Source of the DNA: Leptolyngbyaceae cyanobacterium JSC-12
Lineage (GTDB): Bacteria; Cyanobacteriota; Cyanobacteriia; Leptolyngbyales; Leptolyngbyaceae
DNA length: 32,249 nt
Assembly (NCBI GenBank): GCA_000309945.1
Contig: CM001633.1
Coordinates: 5,498,143 to 5,530,391, forward strand
Direction: 5' to 3'
In this document: positions 21,861 to 30,444 of the stretch, piece after piece
Numbering within the stretch: the first letter of the stretch is position 1
How the letters are laid out: each line of letters starts with the position of its first letter
The notes under the pieces: model-generated
What the model saw: only the letters and a program-made list of their open reading frames with translations
What the model was told of the DNA's origin: nothing
Database searches by the model: none
Program-made: the position numbers and the translations under genes

Positions 21861-24170
21861 TTACTTCTGCCTTCTATGCCTCTGTTTTGAAATAACTGGG
21901 TTATCTAATTCTACAATGCTAATTTTCACACGCTCCAGTTGTTTCGGTGCTGCCATATCTTTAAATAATTGACTTGATTTATGAAAACTGTTTCTACTTT
22001 GTTCAGTTTCACCCATTATTTGATAAGTCAATCCAAGTTGGTAATAACTTTCAGCTAGGTCATATTTAGCCCCCAATCTCTCTAAGATCTCGATCGCAGC
22101 TTCATGCTTTAGCAAAGCTGTCTTGAACTCTTTTCTTTGCCGATGCAAGATAGCTAAATTACTCATTGTCATGGCAAGAGTTTGACTTTGATTTATTTCT
22201 TTTGCAGTCTCAATAACAGTCTGATAAACTTCAGAAGCTTTGTCTACATGTCCTAAGTTGGCATAGGTTTTGCCTAAAAACATGACTCTATAGGGAAAAA
22301 ATTGAGACTCAATTTTTTCGGCTTTACGAAGCCAGCGAGTTGCTTTCTGTTTCATATCCAGACATGAGCTTAGAAAAGCTATAAATACAAATATGAAAGG
22401 CTTCCAGTCCTCAGTTGATTGTGGTTCAGCTTCTTCAAATGTTTTTAATGCTGTCTCAATCTCTCCTAATTGCATTTGACATAGACCAATATTAATTAAT
22501 GATTCATTGCCTTGACGTTTTAGGAAAATAAATTCATCTGTATTGTTAAATTCTTGAAGATTTAAATGCTGATCTGATATTTCTTTAGCTTTTCTGTGAC
22601 AATCAATCGCTCGATGCATTTCCCCCGTAATTCGATAGGGGATACCTAACAGGTTGTAAAGTCCACTGAGCTTGTATCCATTTAGCTTTTCAGTTAGTAA
22701 CGTAATCGCAGGAATAATATGTTGAAAGAGTCCAAGGTGATAAAACGATCGCCCCAATCGCTCATTTCGTTTATTTAAAATAACTGTCGCTGCTGCTTCA
22801 AAATCGCTAATTTGCCAATAATGATGATAGGCTTCAAACGCCTTGAGAGCGTCTTCCACGGTTTCAATGCGATCGACACTCGCCGTCCAAAATTCTGCAG
22901 CTTTACGGTTAGCCGTTTCCCAATCTGCACTGGCTCTCAGGCGATCAATAGCGACCGCTCGGATTACGGGATGTAGCCAAAACGATTGCTGTTCGCAACC
23001 CACCAGCGATCGATCTTTTAACGCTTCCACTACACGCCGTTGCTGAACCAAGGGAACATCCCACAGCAAGCATAGCAAGCCCTGGATATCTACAGTCGCC
23101 ACATCTTGATAGCGATAACAGCCCAATCGACAAAGTAAATTGTAGGCATTGCAGTCAAGCCGCTGTAATCGATCAAACTGAGTAATGACTAAATCTTCGA
23201 GGTCTCGTTCAAAGAATAACTCGCCTTGTGTCTGGCAATAGGCTGTTAAATCTCCTGCAAAATCTGCCTGAATTGCACTGCGGAGGATTTTCATCGCCTT
23301 GGCGTTGCCATTGTAGGTTGTGTGCAATTTCTGTAGTACGGAGGAATCAGATTGGATTTGATGGTAATCAAAAAACTGCTGCCACGCATCCTGATCCAAA
23401 CTTTTCAGCAGGTAGTGCTCCAGATTGTGTATACCTACTTCCCGCAGTCGTTCACGACTGGTAATCAATGTTACAGCATTTACTAGTGGATCTGTCAGGA
23501 CTCGCAGTAATTCCACATAGCGACGATGGTCTTGCACAAATCTGCCTACCTGATCTAACGCAGGCTCTAGGTTGTCAATTAAAATTCCAGCGCGTTTGGG
23601 TGAGTCGCGTAACTTCTGTCGCAATCGCCCTAACGTGTTACTCAACTCTCGCCCTGCTTCCTCATGAAAGTGTCGCTGCAGCCATTCTTCAAGTACGCTC
23701 TCAACCGGAGTCAGGTTCTGAGTTTCCTTTGCCATCCACAAGTCCAGCACCTGGTTAAACCCCTGGCTTCTAAGGTATTGCAATGCCAGCGTCGTTTTAC
23801 CAACTCCCCCTTCAGCTTGAATGATGATGACTTTTGCTCCCTGACGCACCAGCTTATTCAAGTCTGCGATCGCTGCTTCTCGCCCAACAAAATTGACATC
23901 TATATCCTGAGTCTTTCCAACATGATCACTGTCCTGCAACGTTAACCCAAATGCTGTAAAACAGCGATTGATTGAGCTTCTATCTGATCCTCTGCAATCT
24001 AACACTGCTCCAATAGTCCCTGGATCAAGCCCGATTAATTCCCCCAGTTCCTCACGTGTATATTTACGTCCAAAATTATCCTTAATCTCCCGCTCGCGAA
24101 TGCGATTACAGAGTTTCGTGAGTCCCTCTGCTGTCAAGATGCGGGCGCGGGTTCGTCTTTGTGGATTCAT
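21861..24170 (-). CDS. STAND NTPase: vMAP-type HTH, NB-ARC, TPR repeats
   Basis: 769 residues from the ATG at 24170 (a TTG at 24185 would add five). The N-terminal ~85 residues contain a helix-turn-helix-like region (YTREELGELIGLDPGTIGAV) as in vMAP-type cyanobacterial proteins. An NB-ARC follows with Walker A EGGVGKTT near residue 120-127, Walker B AGILIDNLEP near 200 and a TSRE sensor near 240. A winged-helix arm (SFWLHPVIRAVAIDRLR) and at least six TPR-like repeats (YYQLGLTYQIMGETEQSRNS) make up the C-terminal half. STAND proteins are signal-sensing switches, several of which act in phage defence. No effector domain is visible, unless the N-terminus serves. It starts 51 bp after the attC at 24221-24307, in cassette direction. 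Confidence 0.88.
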   Translation of the reverse strand: MNPQRRTRARILTAEGLTKLCNRIREREIKDNFGRKYTREELGELIGLDPGTIGAVLDCRGSDRSSINRCFTAFGLTLQDSDHVGKTQDIDVNFVGREAAIADLNKLVRQGAKVIIIQAEGGVGKTTLALQYLRSQGFNQVLDLWMAKETQNLTPVESVLEEWLQRHFHEEAGRELSNTLGRLRQKLRDSPKRAGILIDNLEPALDQVGRFVQDHRRYVELLRVLTDPLVNAVTLITSRERLREVGIHNLEHYLLKSLDQDAWQQFFDYHQIQSDSSVLQKLHTTYNGNAKAMKILRSAIQADFAGDLTAYCQTQGELFFERDLEDLVITQFDRLQRLDCNAYNLLCRLGCYRYQDVATVDIQGLLCLLWDVPLVQQRRVVEALKDRSLVGCEQQSFWLHPVIRAVAIDRLRASADWETANRKAAEFWTASVDRIETVEDALKAFEAYHHYWQISDFEAAATVILNKRNERLGRSFYHLGLFQHIIPAITLLTEKLNGYKLSGLYNLLGIPYRITGEMHRAIDCHRKAKEISDQHLNLQEFNNTDEFIFLKRQGNESLINIGLCQMQLGEIETALKTFEEAEPQSTEDWKPFIFVFIAFLSSCLDMKQKATRWLRKAEKIESQFFPYRVMFLGKTYANLGHVDKASEVYQTVIETAKEINQSQTLAMTMSNLAILHRQRKEFKTALLKHEAAIEILERLGAKYDLAESYYQLGLTYQIMGETEQSRNSFHKSSQLFKDMAAPKQLERVKISIVELDNPVISKQRHRRQK

Positions 24171-24220
24171 AGGGGATATAAACAATGCTCCAGTTTACAA
24201 TGCCACCTCTAAAACTGGAA

Positions 24221-24307
24221 AGCTAACGTTCCCAACCAGCGGCAGCAGATAGCCTCGAACTCAACACCAGCGGCTTTCGTCCATCTGCTGCGTTGGGGTT
24301 GTTATGC
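24221..24307 (-). other. attC site, - oriented
   Basis: AGCTAAC (24221-24227) to GTTATGC (24301-24307), 87 bp. Arms pair as CCCAACGCAGCAG (- strand, right end) with CCCAAC-CAGCGG, with one unpaired G. It begins six bases after the stop of the Uma2 gene. Confidence 0.85.
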
Positions 24308-24648
24308 TGCCGTTACCTATTAGCCCTCAAAACTTGTTCAGCCGCTAGTTTCAACTCTGGGAAAGTTGGAGAGACGATGATCTCACTGCCTCGAAACTGA
24401 TGGATTTCATACTCTCCATCCACTAGCGTACAAATGGAAAGGGTCGGCTGTTTGGGTTTCCCAATGTGTCGAGTCCCCCCCAGCCCCGCGTAGTCAGCAA
24501 TCCAATACTCTGAGATGCCTAAAGCTGCATAGTCTTCAACCTTGCGAGCATAATCATTTTGCCAGTTGCTACTTACAACTTCTGCTACAAATTTAATCGA
24601 ACTGCCTAGAGTCAAAATTGACTGCTCAGACCAAAACGGTTCTTTAAT

Positions 24649-25175
24649 CTCTATGGGTCAATTCCCCGCTGCTCTGCAGCGTAAAATGCAGGGATGAGCG
24701 AGTACATCCACAAAAGTCATAACGTTACGGTTTTGCTATACCACCTTGTGTTTCCAGCAAAGTATCGGCGGGCTGTGTTTGATGAACAGGTCGATGAAGT
24801 TTTGCGAGAAGTTTGCCTGGAGATTGAGAAACGCTACGAGATTAAATTTATAGAAATCGGTGTAGACAAAGACCATGTGCACTTTTTAGTCCAATCGGTG
24901 CCGACATACAGCGTGACCAAATTGGTCAAAATGATCAAGAGTTTGACCGCAAGGGAAGTGTTTCGGCGTTGTCCTCAGGTGAAGCAAAAGCTATGGGGTG
25001 GAGAGTTTTGGAGTGATGGCTATTTTGCAAGTACAGTTGGGAAACACGGGGATGAAGGGATGATTGCGAACTACGTCAAAAATCAGGGTAACGAATATCT
25101 CAAGCTACACCGAGATGAGCAGCTTACTCTTTTTTGATTCTGATACCCCGTCTGCTTGCAGCGGGGTAGTTCATT
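24649..25175 (+). mobile_element. IS200/IS605-family insertion sequence, copy 3
   Basis: The third identical 527-bp copy, after TTTAAT at 24643-24648, inserted into the Uma2 gene in the opposite direction to it. The clean reconstruction of the gene after its removal, with no target duplication, fixes the element ends for all copies. Confidence 0.95.
24694..25137 (+). CDS. tnpA: IS200-type Y1 transposase TnpA, copy 3
   Basis: 147 residues, identical to the other two copies and intact (H61-V62-H63, Y127). Any of the three could supply transposase in trans. Confidence 0.95.
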   Translation: MSEYIHKSHNVTVLLYHLVFPAKYRRAVFDEQVDEVLREVCLEIEKRYEIKFIEIGVDKDHVHFLVQSVPTYSVTKLVKMIKSLTAREVFRRCPQVKQKLWGGEFWSDGYFASTVGKHGDEGMIANYVKNQGNEYLKLHRDEQLTLF

Positions 25176-25608
25176 CAATTCATCTCGATCAACAACTGCA
25201 ACATCAGGTCGAAACGCTGTCATACCCGAATTGGAAGGGCGCAATAGTCCTCGTTGAAGCACAAACCAAGGTAAACCTATTCTCTCAATCTGGACACAAA
25301 TTTTTGTGGTTATGAAGGCGGCAACTTCCTCATGCTGACCTGTTGGTTCCAAGTCGAACACCTCTCCATCAATCAACTCGTAGCGGTTATCGCCACCATA
25401 CTGGGCAAGGAACTCGTCACAGCTAAGCGGCTTTTGTTGTGCTAGCTGGTCGATCGCAAGAGCCATAGGTCAACTTAGCCTAATCAACACCTTCAGTCTA
25501 CCAAATTGAATTTTTGCTAGATGCACAGCGAAGTAACCCTTCTCGTGTCTTGCCTCACAATACTCACAGAGCATCAGCTTTCTGCTACACATTCACTAAG
25601 ACCCTACA

Positions 25609-25692
25609 GCATAACGGCTAAGGTCAGCAGTTGCCGATCGCCCCTAACACGGCAGCGATCGCCCCTCAATTCGCTGCACTGCTATGTTAGCT
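25609..25692 (-). other. attC site, - oriented
   Basis: GCATAAC (25609-25615) to GTTAGCT (25686-25692), 84 bp. Arms pair as CAGTGCAGCGA (- strand, right end) with AGGT-CAGCAG, with one unpaired G. It precedes the Uma2 cassette, with a 142-bp leader to its ATG. Confidence 0.78.
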
Positions 25693-25893
25693 GGAGCACG
25701 CACCGATCGCCACCCCAACCTCGCCTCACCGATCGCCTCCTGAGTGTTTTCGGAACTACCGATCGCCCCTCGCGACTGCTGGGCGCTTTCGCTACCACAG
25801 ATAACCCTCAAACCACTGCCTCAACCGACCATTTCCTGGGTGCTTTCGGACGAACAGGCAACCCTGAAGAACTAGTGCAAAGATCTCGGAGCC
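25693..25893 (-). repeat. ORF-less integron cassette
   Basis: 201 bp between two attC sites, nearly identical in reverse complement to 8-210. The three internal units share CTGGGYGCTTTCGG and vary in spacing (39 and 57 bp). A reading frame crosses it on the strand antisense to the cassette, but the equivalent frame is not kept in the other copies. Confidence 0.75.
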
Positions 25894-25981
25894 AGCTAAC
25901 GATTGAGCTAACCGGATGGAGATATCCTTTGCAATTAACAGACAATCTATAAATCCGTTCCGGTTCAGCGATTTGTTATGC
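25894..25981 (-). other. attC site, - oriented
   Basis: AGCTAAC (25894-25900) to GTTATGC (25975-25981), 88 bp. Arms: ATCGCTGAACCGG (- strand, right end) against TTGAGCTAACCGG. The unpaired base is less clear than elsewhere. The last codons of the DUF2283 gene (S-I-T-N-R-stop) lie inside it. Confidence 0.78.
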
Positions 25982-26216
25982 TGCGTTGCGAGTCCACCAG
26001 GCTAAACTGCCCCAATTCAACACTTACAGTGTCAAAGCGATTATCTCCAGGGTGATAAGAGAGAATTTCTACGCCAATTGGTTCACCAGTGTTAGAGTCT
26101 TTGATGAGAATAACCCCATCACCTAGCTCAGTACTAATTTGCTCTTTTCTGGGAGGTTGCCAGAACACTGTCAATAATTCGGTTTCTGGCTCGTAGAAAA
26201 CTTTTACCTGTGCCAT
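25965..26216 (-). CDS. DUF2283 protein, probable antitoxin
   Basis: 83 residues with the DUF2283 pattern: KVFYEPETELLTVFW, then LGDGVILIKDSNTGEPIGVEILSY. DUF2283 proteins are small and commonly encoded next to RelE/BECR-like or DUF4258 partners, which suggests an antitoxin role; this is inferred from family context. The start overlaps the stop of the upstream gene by 13 bases, so they are coupled. The C-terminal residues SITNR come from the opening box of the attC at 25894-25981, so a cassette rejoining would change the protein end. Last gene of the five-gene unit. Confidence 0.8.
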   Translation of the reverse strand: MAQVKVFYEPETELLTVFWQPPRKEQISTELGDGVILIKDSNTGEPIGVEILSYHPGDNRFDTVSVELGQFSLVDSQRSITNR

Positions 26217-26506
26217 ATTGATTCACCTTCTTTTATAGCATCTGTTTGATAAGCAGTAATCAAGAACCCATCTCCATTTAAACGTCGAGCCACGACCACG
26301 ACCCACCGCTCCTCTTGTCGAGTCAAGTAAAATAGCAACACACCTTCATCTCGACTACTGCGGCGAATCTCATCGGGAGATATCAACGCTTGCCGAACTA
26401 AATTCTCAAGTCCTTCCATATCAGGATGCTTGACAATCAACCTTTGCCAGTAGCTTTCGGAAGTTCTGACTGTAAACCCAATTGGTGTGAGGATCTCAAA
26501 CTTCAT
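26204..26506 (-). CDS. Putative BECR-fold (RelE/barnase-EndoU-like) RNase, probable toxin
   Basis: 100 residues. The layout YWQRLIVKHPDMEGLENLVR, ALISPDEIRRS, GVLLFYLTRQ and WVVVVARRLNGDGFLITAYQ resembles short nuclease toxins of the BECR fold, in which a histidine (H27 in KHPD), Arg/Ser in the middle and a late T-A-Y motif line the site. The family match is by pattern only. The partner is the overlapping DUF2283 gene. It starts six bases after the stop of the large ATPase gene, so it belongs to the same transcript. Together the pair could be a toxin-antitoxin module appended to a defence operon. Confidence 0.65.
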   Translation of the reverse strand: MKFEILTPIGFTVRTSESYWQRLIVKHPDMEGLENLVRQALISPDEIRRSSRDEGVLLFYLTRQEERWVVVVARRLNGDGFLITAYQTDAIKEGESIWHR

Positions 26507-26512
26507 TTACAT

Positions 26513-29500
26513 TTAAGCCATAGATATATCCGTTGCAAGTTTCAACATGTGCTCAGTAGTGCGAGAAGCCCTTGCTCGGTTTAAAGCTTCTACCTCGTCC
26601 AGAGGAGTGGGAGGATGGTGAGACAGGCAGAGCGGAGTCAGGATTTTAGTCGGAGTTGTCAGGCTTTCTGAGACTACATAAAACTGTCCTCTTTCGAGTC
26701 TGGCAATATCTTGTCCGCTTCCACCCCGTTGACGCAGTTGCTCTTGAATCACATCGATCGCGGCAGGGGAGTTGGCTCGCCCATAAAACTGGGTTGAGCA
26801 GTTGGCAATGATGTTGTGATCGATACTCTTCGGTGCCTGGGTGGCAAAGATGAGTCCGAGACCATATTTACGGGCCTGAGCAGCCAGGCGGTTAAGACTA
26901 GCTTTGCAGGGGGTTGACCCAGTGGAAGGCACAAAATCCTTCGCTTCATCAATTACCAGTAACCCTCTGATGGGTTGCTCAACTGGAGCAGGATTTTTCT
27001 TGATCCAGGTAAACAGGGTCATAAAGAGTTGATTCAGAAATTGTTGCTGTGCTCCAATACCAGGTAAACCAATGAAGTTGAGAATTGAGATCCGAGTTTT
27101 TTCAGAAGGCTGATCTAGACCAAACAGAATTGCAGGGTCTAAGGCTGCCCCACCCTGACGGAGAAGTGGATTATTCAGGATTTCGGCTCTGAGACTGTCT
27201 GCCATTGCTTGAGCCTTTTTGCCTGCATCGGCAATCCCCCCTCCAGCTTCCGGCGGCAGATCTGAAAGTAACTCAATCAGGTCAGGTAAACGCCCACCCC
27301 CATTTTGGGCGAAATATAACAGAGCGGCTTTCAAAATCCCCCTCTTTAAAATCGATGCCTGAGCTTTGCCAGGAGCAACAATGTCTTGAAGGGAATCACG
27401 AGCCATGTCAGCCGCTTGATCCAGTTCTTCGGGATCGTTCGCGACGGCGGCTAAATCCGGTAAAGGTTCGAGATTCAAGGGATTACCTGCTTCCCGCCCA
27501 GGCGTCCAGACAACGACTTGGCTTTTCTGGTGGTAGAGGTCTGCTCTCTGCTTGTCTTCGTTAGACCATTCTTCTGGCGGAGCAGGCCAGCGATCCCCCA
27601 TCCGAGCCAAGTCATTGGCGCAGTCAATCACAATCGCGGGAATTCCCAGCAATACTGCTTCTTCAACCAATCGCCGCACCAACACCGTTTTACCAGAGCC
27701 ACTGCCCGCCAGAATCACAGTATGTTTCGTCAAATCCTGGACTCGAAGAGCAATCGTTTCTCTAGCTTGCTGCCCCACCAACCGCGTACCGATCGGCAAT
27801 TGAAGTGCCCCTATCGGCGGGGTATCTCCAGGTACTTGTGGTTCAGTAGAAGTTTTTTTCGCTTCTGAGGAAGGAGCACTGCTGCCGCCAGACTGAGAGA
27901 GGTTGTCTTCTGAGGCTTTACTGGCTGCATCCCCAAATAACCAGGTGATGGCATCGCGCATGCAGGGGAGTTGGGAAACCGGGCGGCGATCGCGCAACCA
28001 GGCATCAAATTTGGGATCTTTCTTCTTCTGAAGTTCCTGCAATGCCAGCAGGGTCAGTAATTCATCCTCTGTGGGATGGGCAAACAATCCACCCGCTTGC
28101 TCAAACTGCCTGGTTAACTGTTGGGTTACAGATCCGCCGGGAATCTCGTAAGTCCGGACAAGAATTAATCGACGGAAACTGAGGGCGCGATCGATACCCG
28201 ATGCCGTCATCGCTGCTCTGATCCGTGTCTGATAAGCTTTGGCATTGGTTCGCTGCAATGCCCGTAGGCAAAGGTGTTGTTCGCGATCGCCTTCGTCACG
28301 AAAAATCAACCGCACTCGTACATGCAATAGAGGGCTTTTACCTCCTGGAAAGTCAGTTTCTATCGCTACATCGACATTGTCTGCGGTTGGATTTTCCCGG
28401 ATCAAACATTCACCAGCAGTTTGTAATAGAGTAGCGAGAATCGTATCCTCGTTATTCTCCCCTAAAGCACGAGTTGCATGACTCTGTTCTTTCAACTGTT
28501 CCCTCAAGCCTGCAAAATCTCGATCCAGTTGATCCAGGGGCGGTGGCGGTGGCGGTGGCGTATCATCGCCAAATGAAGAGAGTTCTGTAATTTCTTTTTC
28601 AGCTAAACACTTGTTACGGTGGGCATCGCAACGTTGCAGAATGCGTCTGGGAGACTGTTGTCTTGCGGCTTCAAAAAATGCTTGGGTAAACGGCCATGTC
28701 GGGTAGGGAGGCAAGAAATTCACGCTCTCATAAATCTCGCGCAAACGCGAAGCAACAATCTGTTCAGCAACACTCGCATCCCGAACTCTACCCAGGACAA
28801 GCGGGGGTTGATGAAAACGAGCCTGAAAAGTACTGACTGCTTTGGTTCGTAGAATTTCCCAGGTTGCCTCCAGGCAGGACACAAGAATTAGCGTGCGAGC
28901 AGTTTTGTCCCGCAGGGCTGTAAACCCTCCACCAATTCCCTCAATAATTGCCCTCGAAACCCGCTGTTCGTCAGAGAGTTCAGCATACTCTCCTGAACCC
29001 GCTGCAAAGTGATGTTGAGTCACAATCGAATCTAACTGATCGAATGCTAAAACTGACGGACCTTGAAGACTCATCAGCCAGGAAAGACCTTCAACAATCT
29101 CACTCGGATGAGAGGCTGCGGTGACGCTGAACCCAAAATTGTATTTATCTTCTTCTTCTACTCCAAAGCCCTGAAGCCAGTTATAACCAGTGCCTTGGAT
29201 ACTAATGTCATCAGAGTTTAATAAAAATAAAGCCCGAACAATATCCCGAAATTTTATGGTTGCCGCTCTATCCTTTCGCGCCAAAGCTGAGAGAATAGAA
29301 TTTATATTTTGCTTCAATTGGGAAGCATTTGCTTGAGTCAGTTGTTTGATTGGAGTTTGAACGTTCGTATAGGAAAGAAGAAATTCAATTAGCCGTTGAA
29401 ATTGCGGCGCTCCTTCCGCTGTTGCTTCCTGTAAAGAACTCACATATCCTTGCAAAGCTGTTTTCCAGAAGTCATGGACATCCGTCATATCCACTAAAAT

Positions 29501-29788
29501 GAACCCGAATCCCTGAGATAGAGCGTAACGCCTAATTGCACTCAAAAGGTGGGTTTTCCCTGCTCCTCCTTCCCCAATTAACACCATACCTAGTGGAGAA
29601 TTAGGATCTCCAGTTGCTTTAATTTTCTCAAGCTCATCAATGATTCTAGTTCGTTGCTCCTGGTGTAAAGCTGCAACATCATATTCAGAATCACGCCACA
29701 CACTTTTCATGTGCATGACCCAGTCAAAATTAACTGCTTTCAGTAGAAACAGCACGGCTTCCTGCTCTTGATTAATCATGACGACCAT
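26513..29788 (-). CDS. Large double ATPase: AAA-type N-terminal half and HerA/FtsK-like C-terminal half
   Basis: 1091 residues, no membrane segments. The first ATPase: Walker A GEGGAGKT at 72-79 and Walker B VLAFDQLD at 247-253, followed by helical subdomains to ~400. A poly-proline linker (seven P at 411-417, encoded by GGCGGT-type repeats near 28535-28560). A middle domain of ~200 residues (about 440-620), then a Ser-rich linker. The second ATPase, HerA/DUF87-like: Walker A GSGSGKT at 695-701, Walker B LLVIDEAKDF at 943-952, sensor-like FATQAPKS at 981-988. HerA-type motors move DNA, often with a nuclease partner; here a DUF559-like nuclease is encoded two genes upstream. It overlaps the winged-helix gene by 13 bases (starts at 29788 or 29779). 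I cannot assign it to a named system. Confidence 0.85.
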   Translation of the reverse strand: MVVMINQEQEAVLFLLKAVNFDWVMHMKSVWRDSEYDVAALHQEQRTRIIDELEKIKATGDPNSPLGMVLIGEGGAGKTHLLSAIRRYALSQGFGFILVDMTDVHDFWKTALQGYVSSLQEATAEGAPQFQRLIEFLLSYTNVQTPIKQLTQANASQLKQNINSILSALARKDRAATIKFRDIVRALFLLNSDDISIQGTGYNWLQGFGVEEEDKYNFGFSVTAASHPSEIVEGLSWLMSLQGPSVLAFDQLDSIVTQHHFAAGSGEYAELSDEQRVSRAIIEGIGGGFTALRDKTARTLILVSCLEATWEILRTKAVSTFQARFHQPPLVLGRVRDASVAEQIVASRLREIYESVNFLPPYPTWPFTQAFFEAARQQSPRRILQRCDAHRNKCLAEKEITELSSFGDDTPPPPPPPLDQLDRDFAGLREQLKEQSHATRALGENNEDTILATLLQTAGECLIRENPTADNVDVAIETDFPGGKSPLLHVRVRLIFRDEGDREQHLCLRALQRTNAKAYQTRIRAAMTASGIDRALSFRRLILVRTYEIPGGSVTQQLTRQFEQAGGLFAHPTEDELLTLLALQELQKKKDPKFDAWLRDRRPVSQLPCMRDAITWLFGDAASKASEDNLSQSGGSSAPSSEAKKTSTEPQVPGDTPPIGALQLPIGTRLVGQQARETIALRVQDLTKHTVILAGSGSGKTVLVRRLVEEAVLLGIPAIVIDCANDLARMGDRWPAPPEEWSNEDKQRADLYHQKSQVVVWTPGREAGNPLNLEPLPDLAAVANDPEELDQAADMARDSLQDIVAPGKAQASILKRGILKAALLYFAQNGGGRLPDLIELLSDLPPEAGGGIADAGKKAQAMADSLRAEILNNPLLRQGGAALDPAILFGLDQPSEKTRISILNFIGLPGIGAQQQFLNQLFMTLFTWIKKNPAPVEQPIRGLLVIDEAKDFVPSTGSTPCKASLNRLAAQARKYGLGLIFATQAPKSIDHNIIANCSTQFYGRANSPAAIDVIQEQLRQRGGSGQDIARLERGQFYVVSESLTTPTKILTPLCLSHHPPTPLDEVEALNRARASRTTEHMLKLATDISMA

Positions 29789-30420
29789 TCCCTCATGTAA
29801 ACAATGTGGTTCTTCTGTCCCCCAATGTTTACAGCAGCCTGCTCATCCTCTGGACGAATTTCTTGCGGATCATCTAAGTGCATCAGCGTAATCTTTCCTA
29901 CAAGACCCATTTGGATGAGAACTTTATCCACTTCCGCTTGGGGCAGATCATCCACTAATTGACGCAATTGAGATAGCCGCACCCTAACATTGTATTCTCC
30001 ACCAGAAGCTTGTAGATAAGCTTCACGAATCTTTGCCCCCAGATCAGAAAGTACAGCAGCACCACTTTCTGAATGTTCAATCGTTGTATTCTTATACACC
30101 AGGAATTCTACAAGCGGGATCTTGTGAGAGTTCAAATAGCTGCCCAGTTTTTTCAATAATTCTTGAAGAATCGGTACCGCATAATTGGATTTTGATAACT
30201 CCACCTCAAAGTGCCCTGCTGCCCAGTCCCAAGCTTTGTCTGTTAGCACAATGTGGGTTGAACGACCTCGTTTTACCAGTTCAATCAGTCCAAAGTCGAT
30301 CAAGGGTTTACGCTCAGCAGGTTTCAATTCAGGTCTCACCTTGGAAATGGCTGGTTCATCCCCTGTAATCAACAGGCTCCACATTACCAGTGCTTGTTTA
30401 GGAGTTGGTTGGAAACTCAT
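29776..30420 (-). CDS. Winged-helix protein of unknown function, 214 aa
   Basis: 214 residues from the ATG at 30420 (a GTG at 30426 would add two), with GAGG upstream. The N-terminal ~65 residues look like a winged helix: QALVMWSLLITG, RKPLIDFGLIELVKRGRSTH, IVLTDKAWDWA. Helical middle part, then VRVRLSQLRQLVDDLPQAEV and VNIGGQKNHIVYMREW. It lies between the nuclease and the ATPase genes, 24 bp after the first and overlapping the second, so it is probably a complex subunit rather than a distant regulator. No family recognised with certainty. Confidence 0.7.
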   Translation of the reverse strand: MSFQPTPKQALVMWSLLITGDEPAISKVRPELKPAERKPLIDFGLIELVKRGRSTHIVLTDKAWDWAAGHFEVELSKSNYAVPILQELLKKLGSYLNSHKIPLVEFLVYKNTTIEHSESGAAVLSDLGAKIREAYLQASGGEYNVRVRLSQLRQLVDDLPQAEVDKVLIQMGLVGKITLMHLDDPQEIRPEDEQAAVNIGGQKNHIVYMREWSS

Positions 30421-30444
30421 GCCCACACCTCACTTTATGATCAT

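Larger units (their letters stand above)
24313..25466 (-). pseudogene. Uma2-family PD-(D/E)XK nuclease, interrupted by an IS200 element
   Basis: The 5' part starts at 25466 (MALAIDQLAQQKPLSCDEFL) and gives YELIDGEVFD and FRPDVAVVDRDEL. The IS200 copy then intervenes, and the 3' part continues with KEPFW, then VAEVVSSNW...YARKVEDYAALG, ending LRANR at 24313. Removing 24649-25175 restores GAT GAA TTG ATT AAA GAA, i.e. DEL-I-KE, in perfect frame, for a protein of about 205 residues, normal for Uma2. The conserved acids (PD of RPDV, E of VAEVVS, K of ARK) form the nuclease-like site. Uma2 proteins are very abundant in cyanobacteria and their role is not settled. Cassette gene between the attC sites at 24221 and 25609. 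Confidence 0.92.

Noticed and set aside
25521-25952. A 143-codon + strand frame over an ORF-less cassette, with repeated peptide motifs (LLGAFATTDNP, FLGAFGRTGNP)
   Set aside because: The frame is not kept in the related cassettes at 31858 and 32134, where stops and shifts occur, and it runs antisense across two attC sites. The peptide repeats only mirror DNA repeats.
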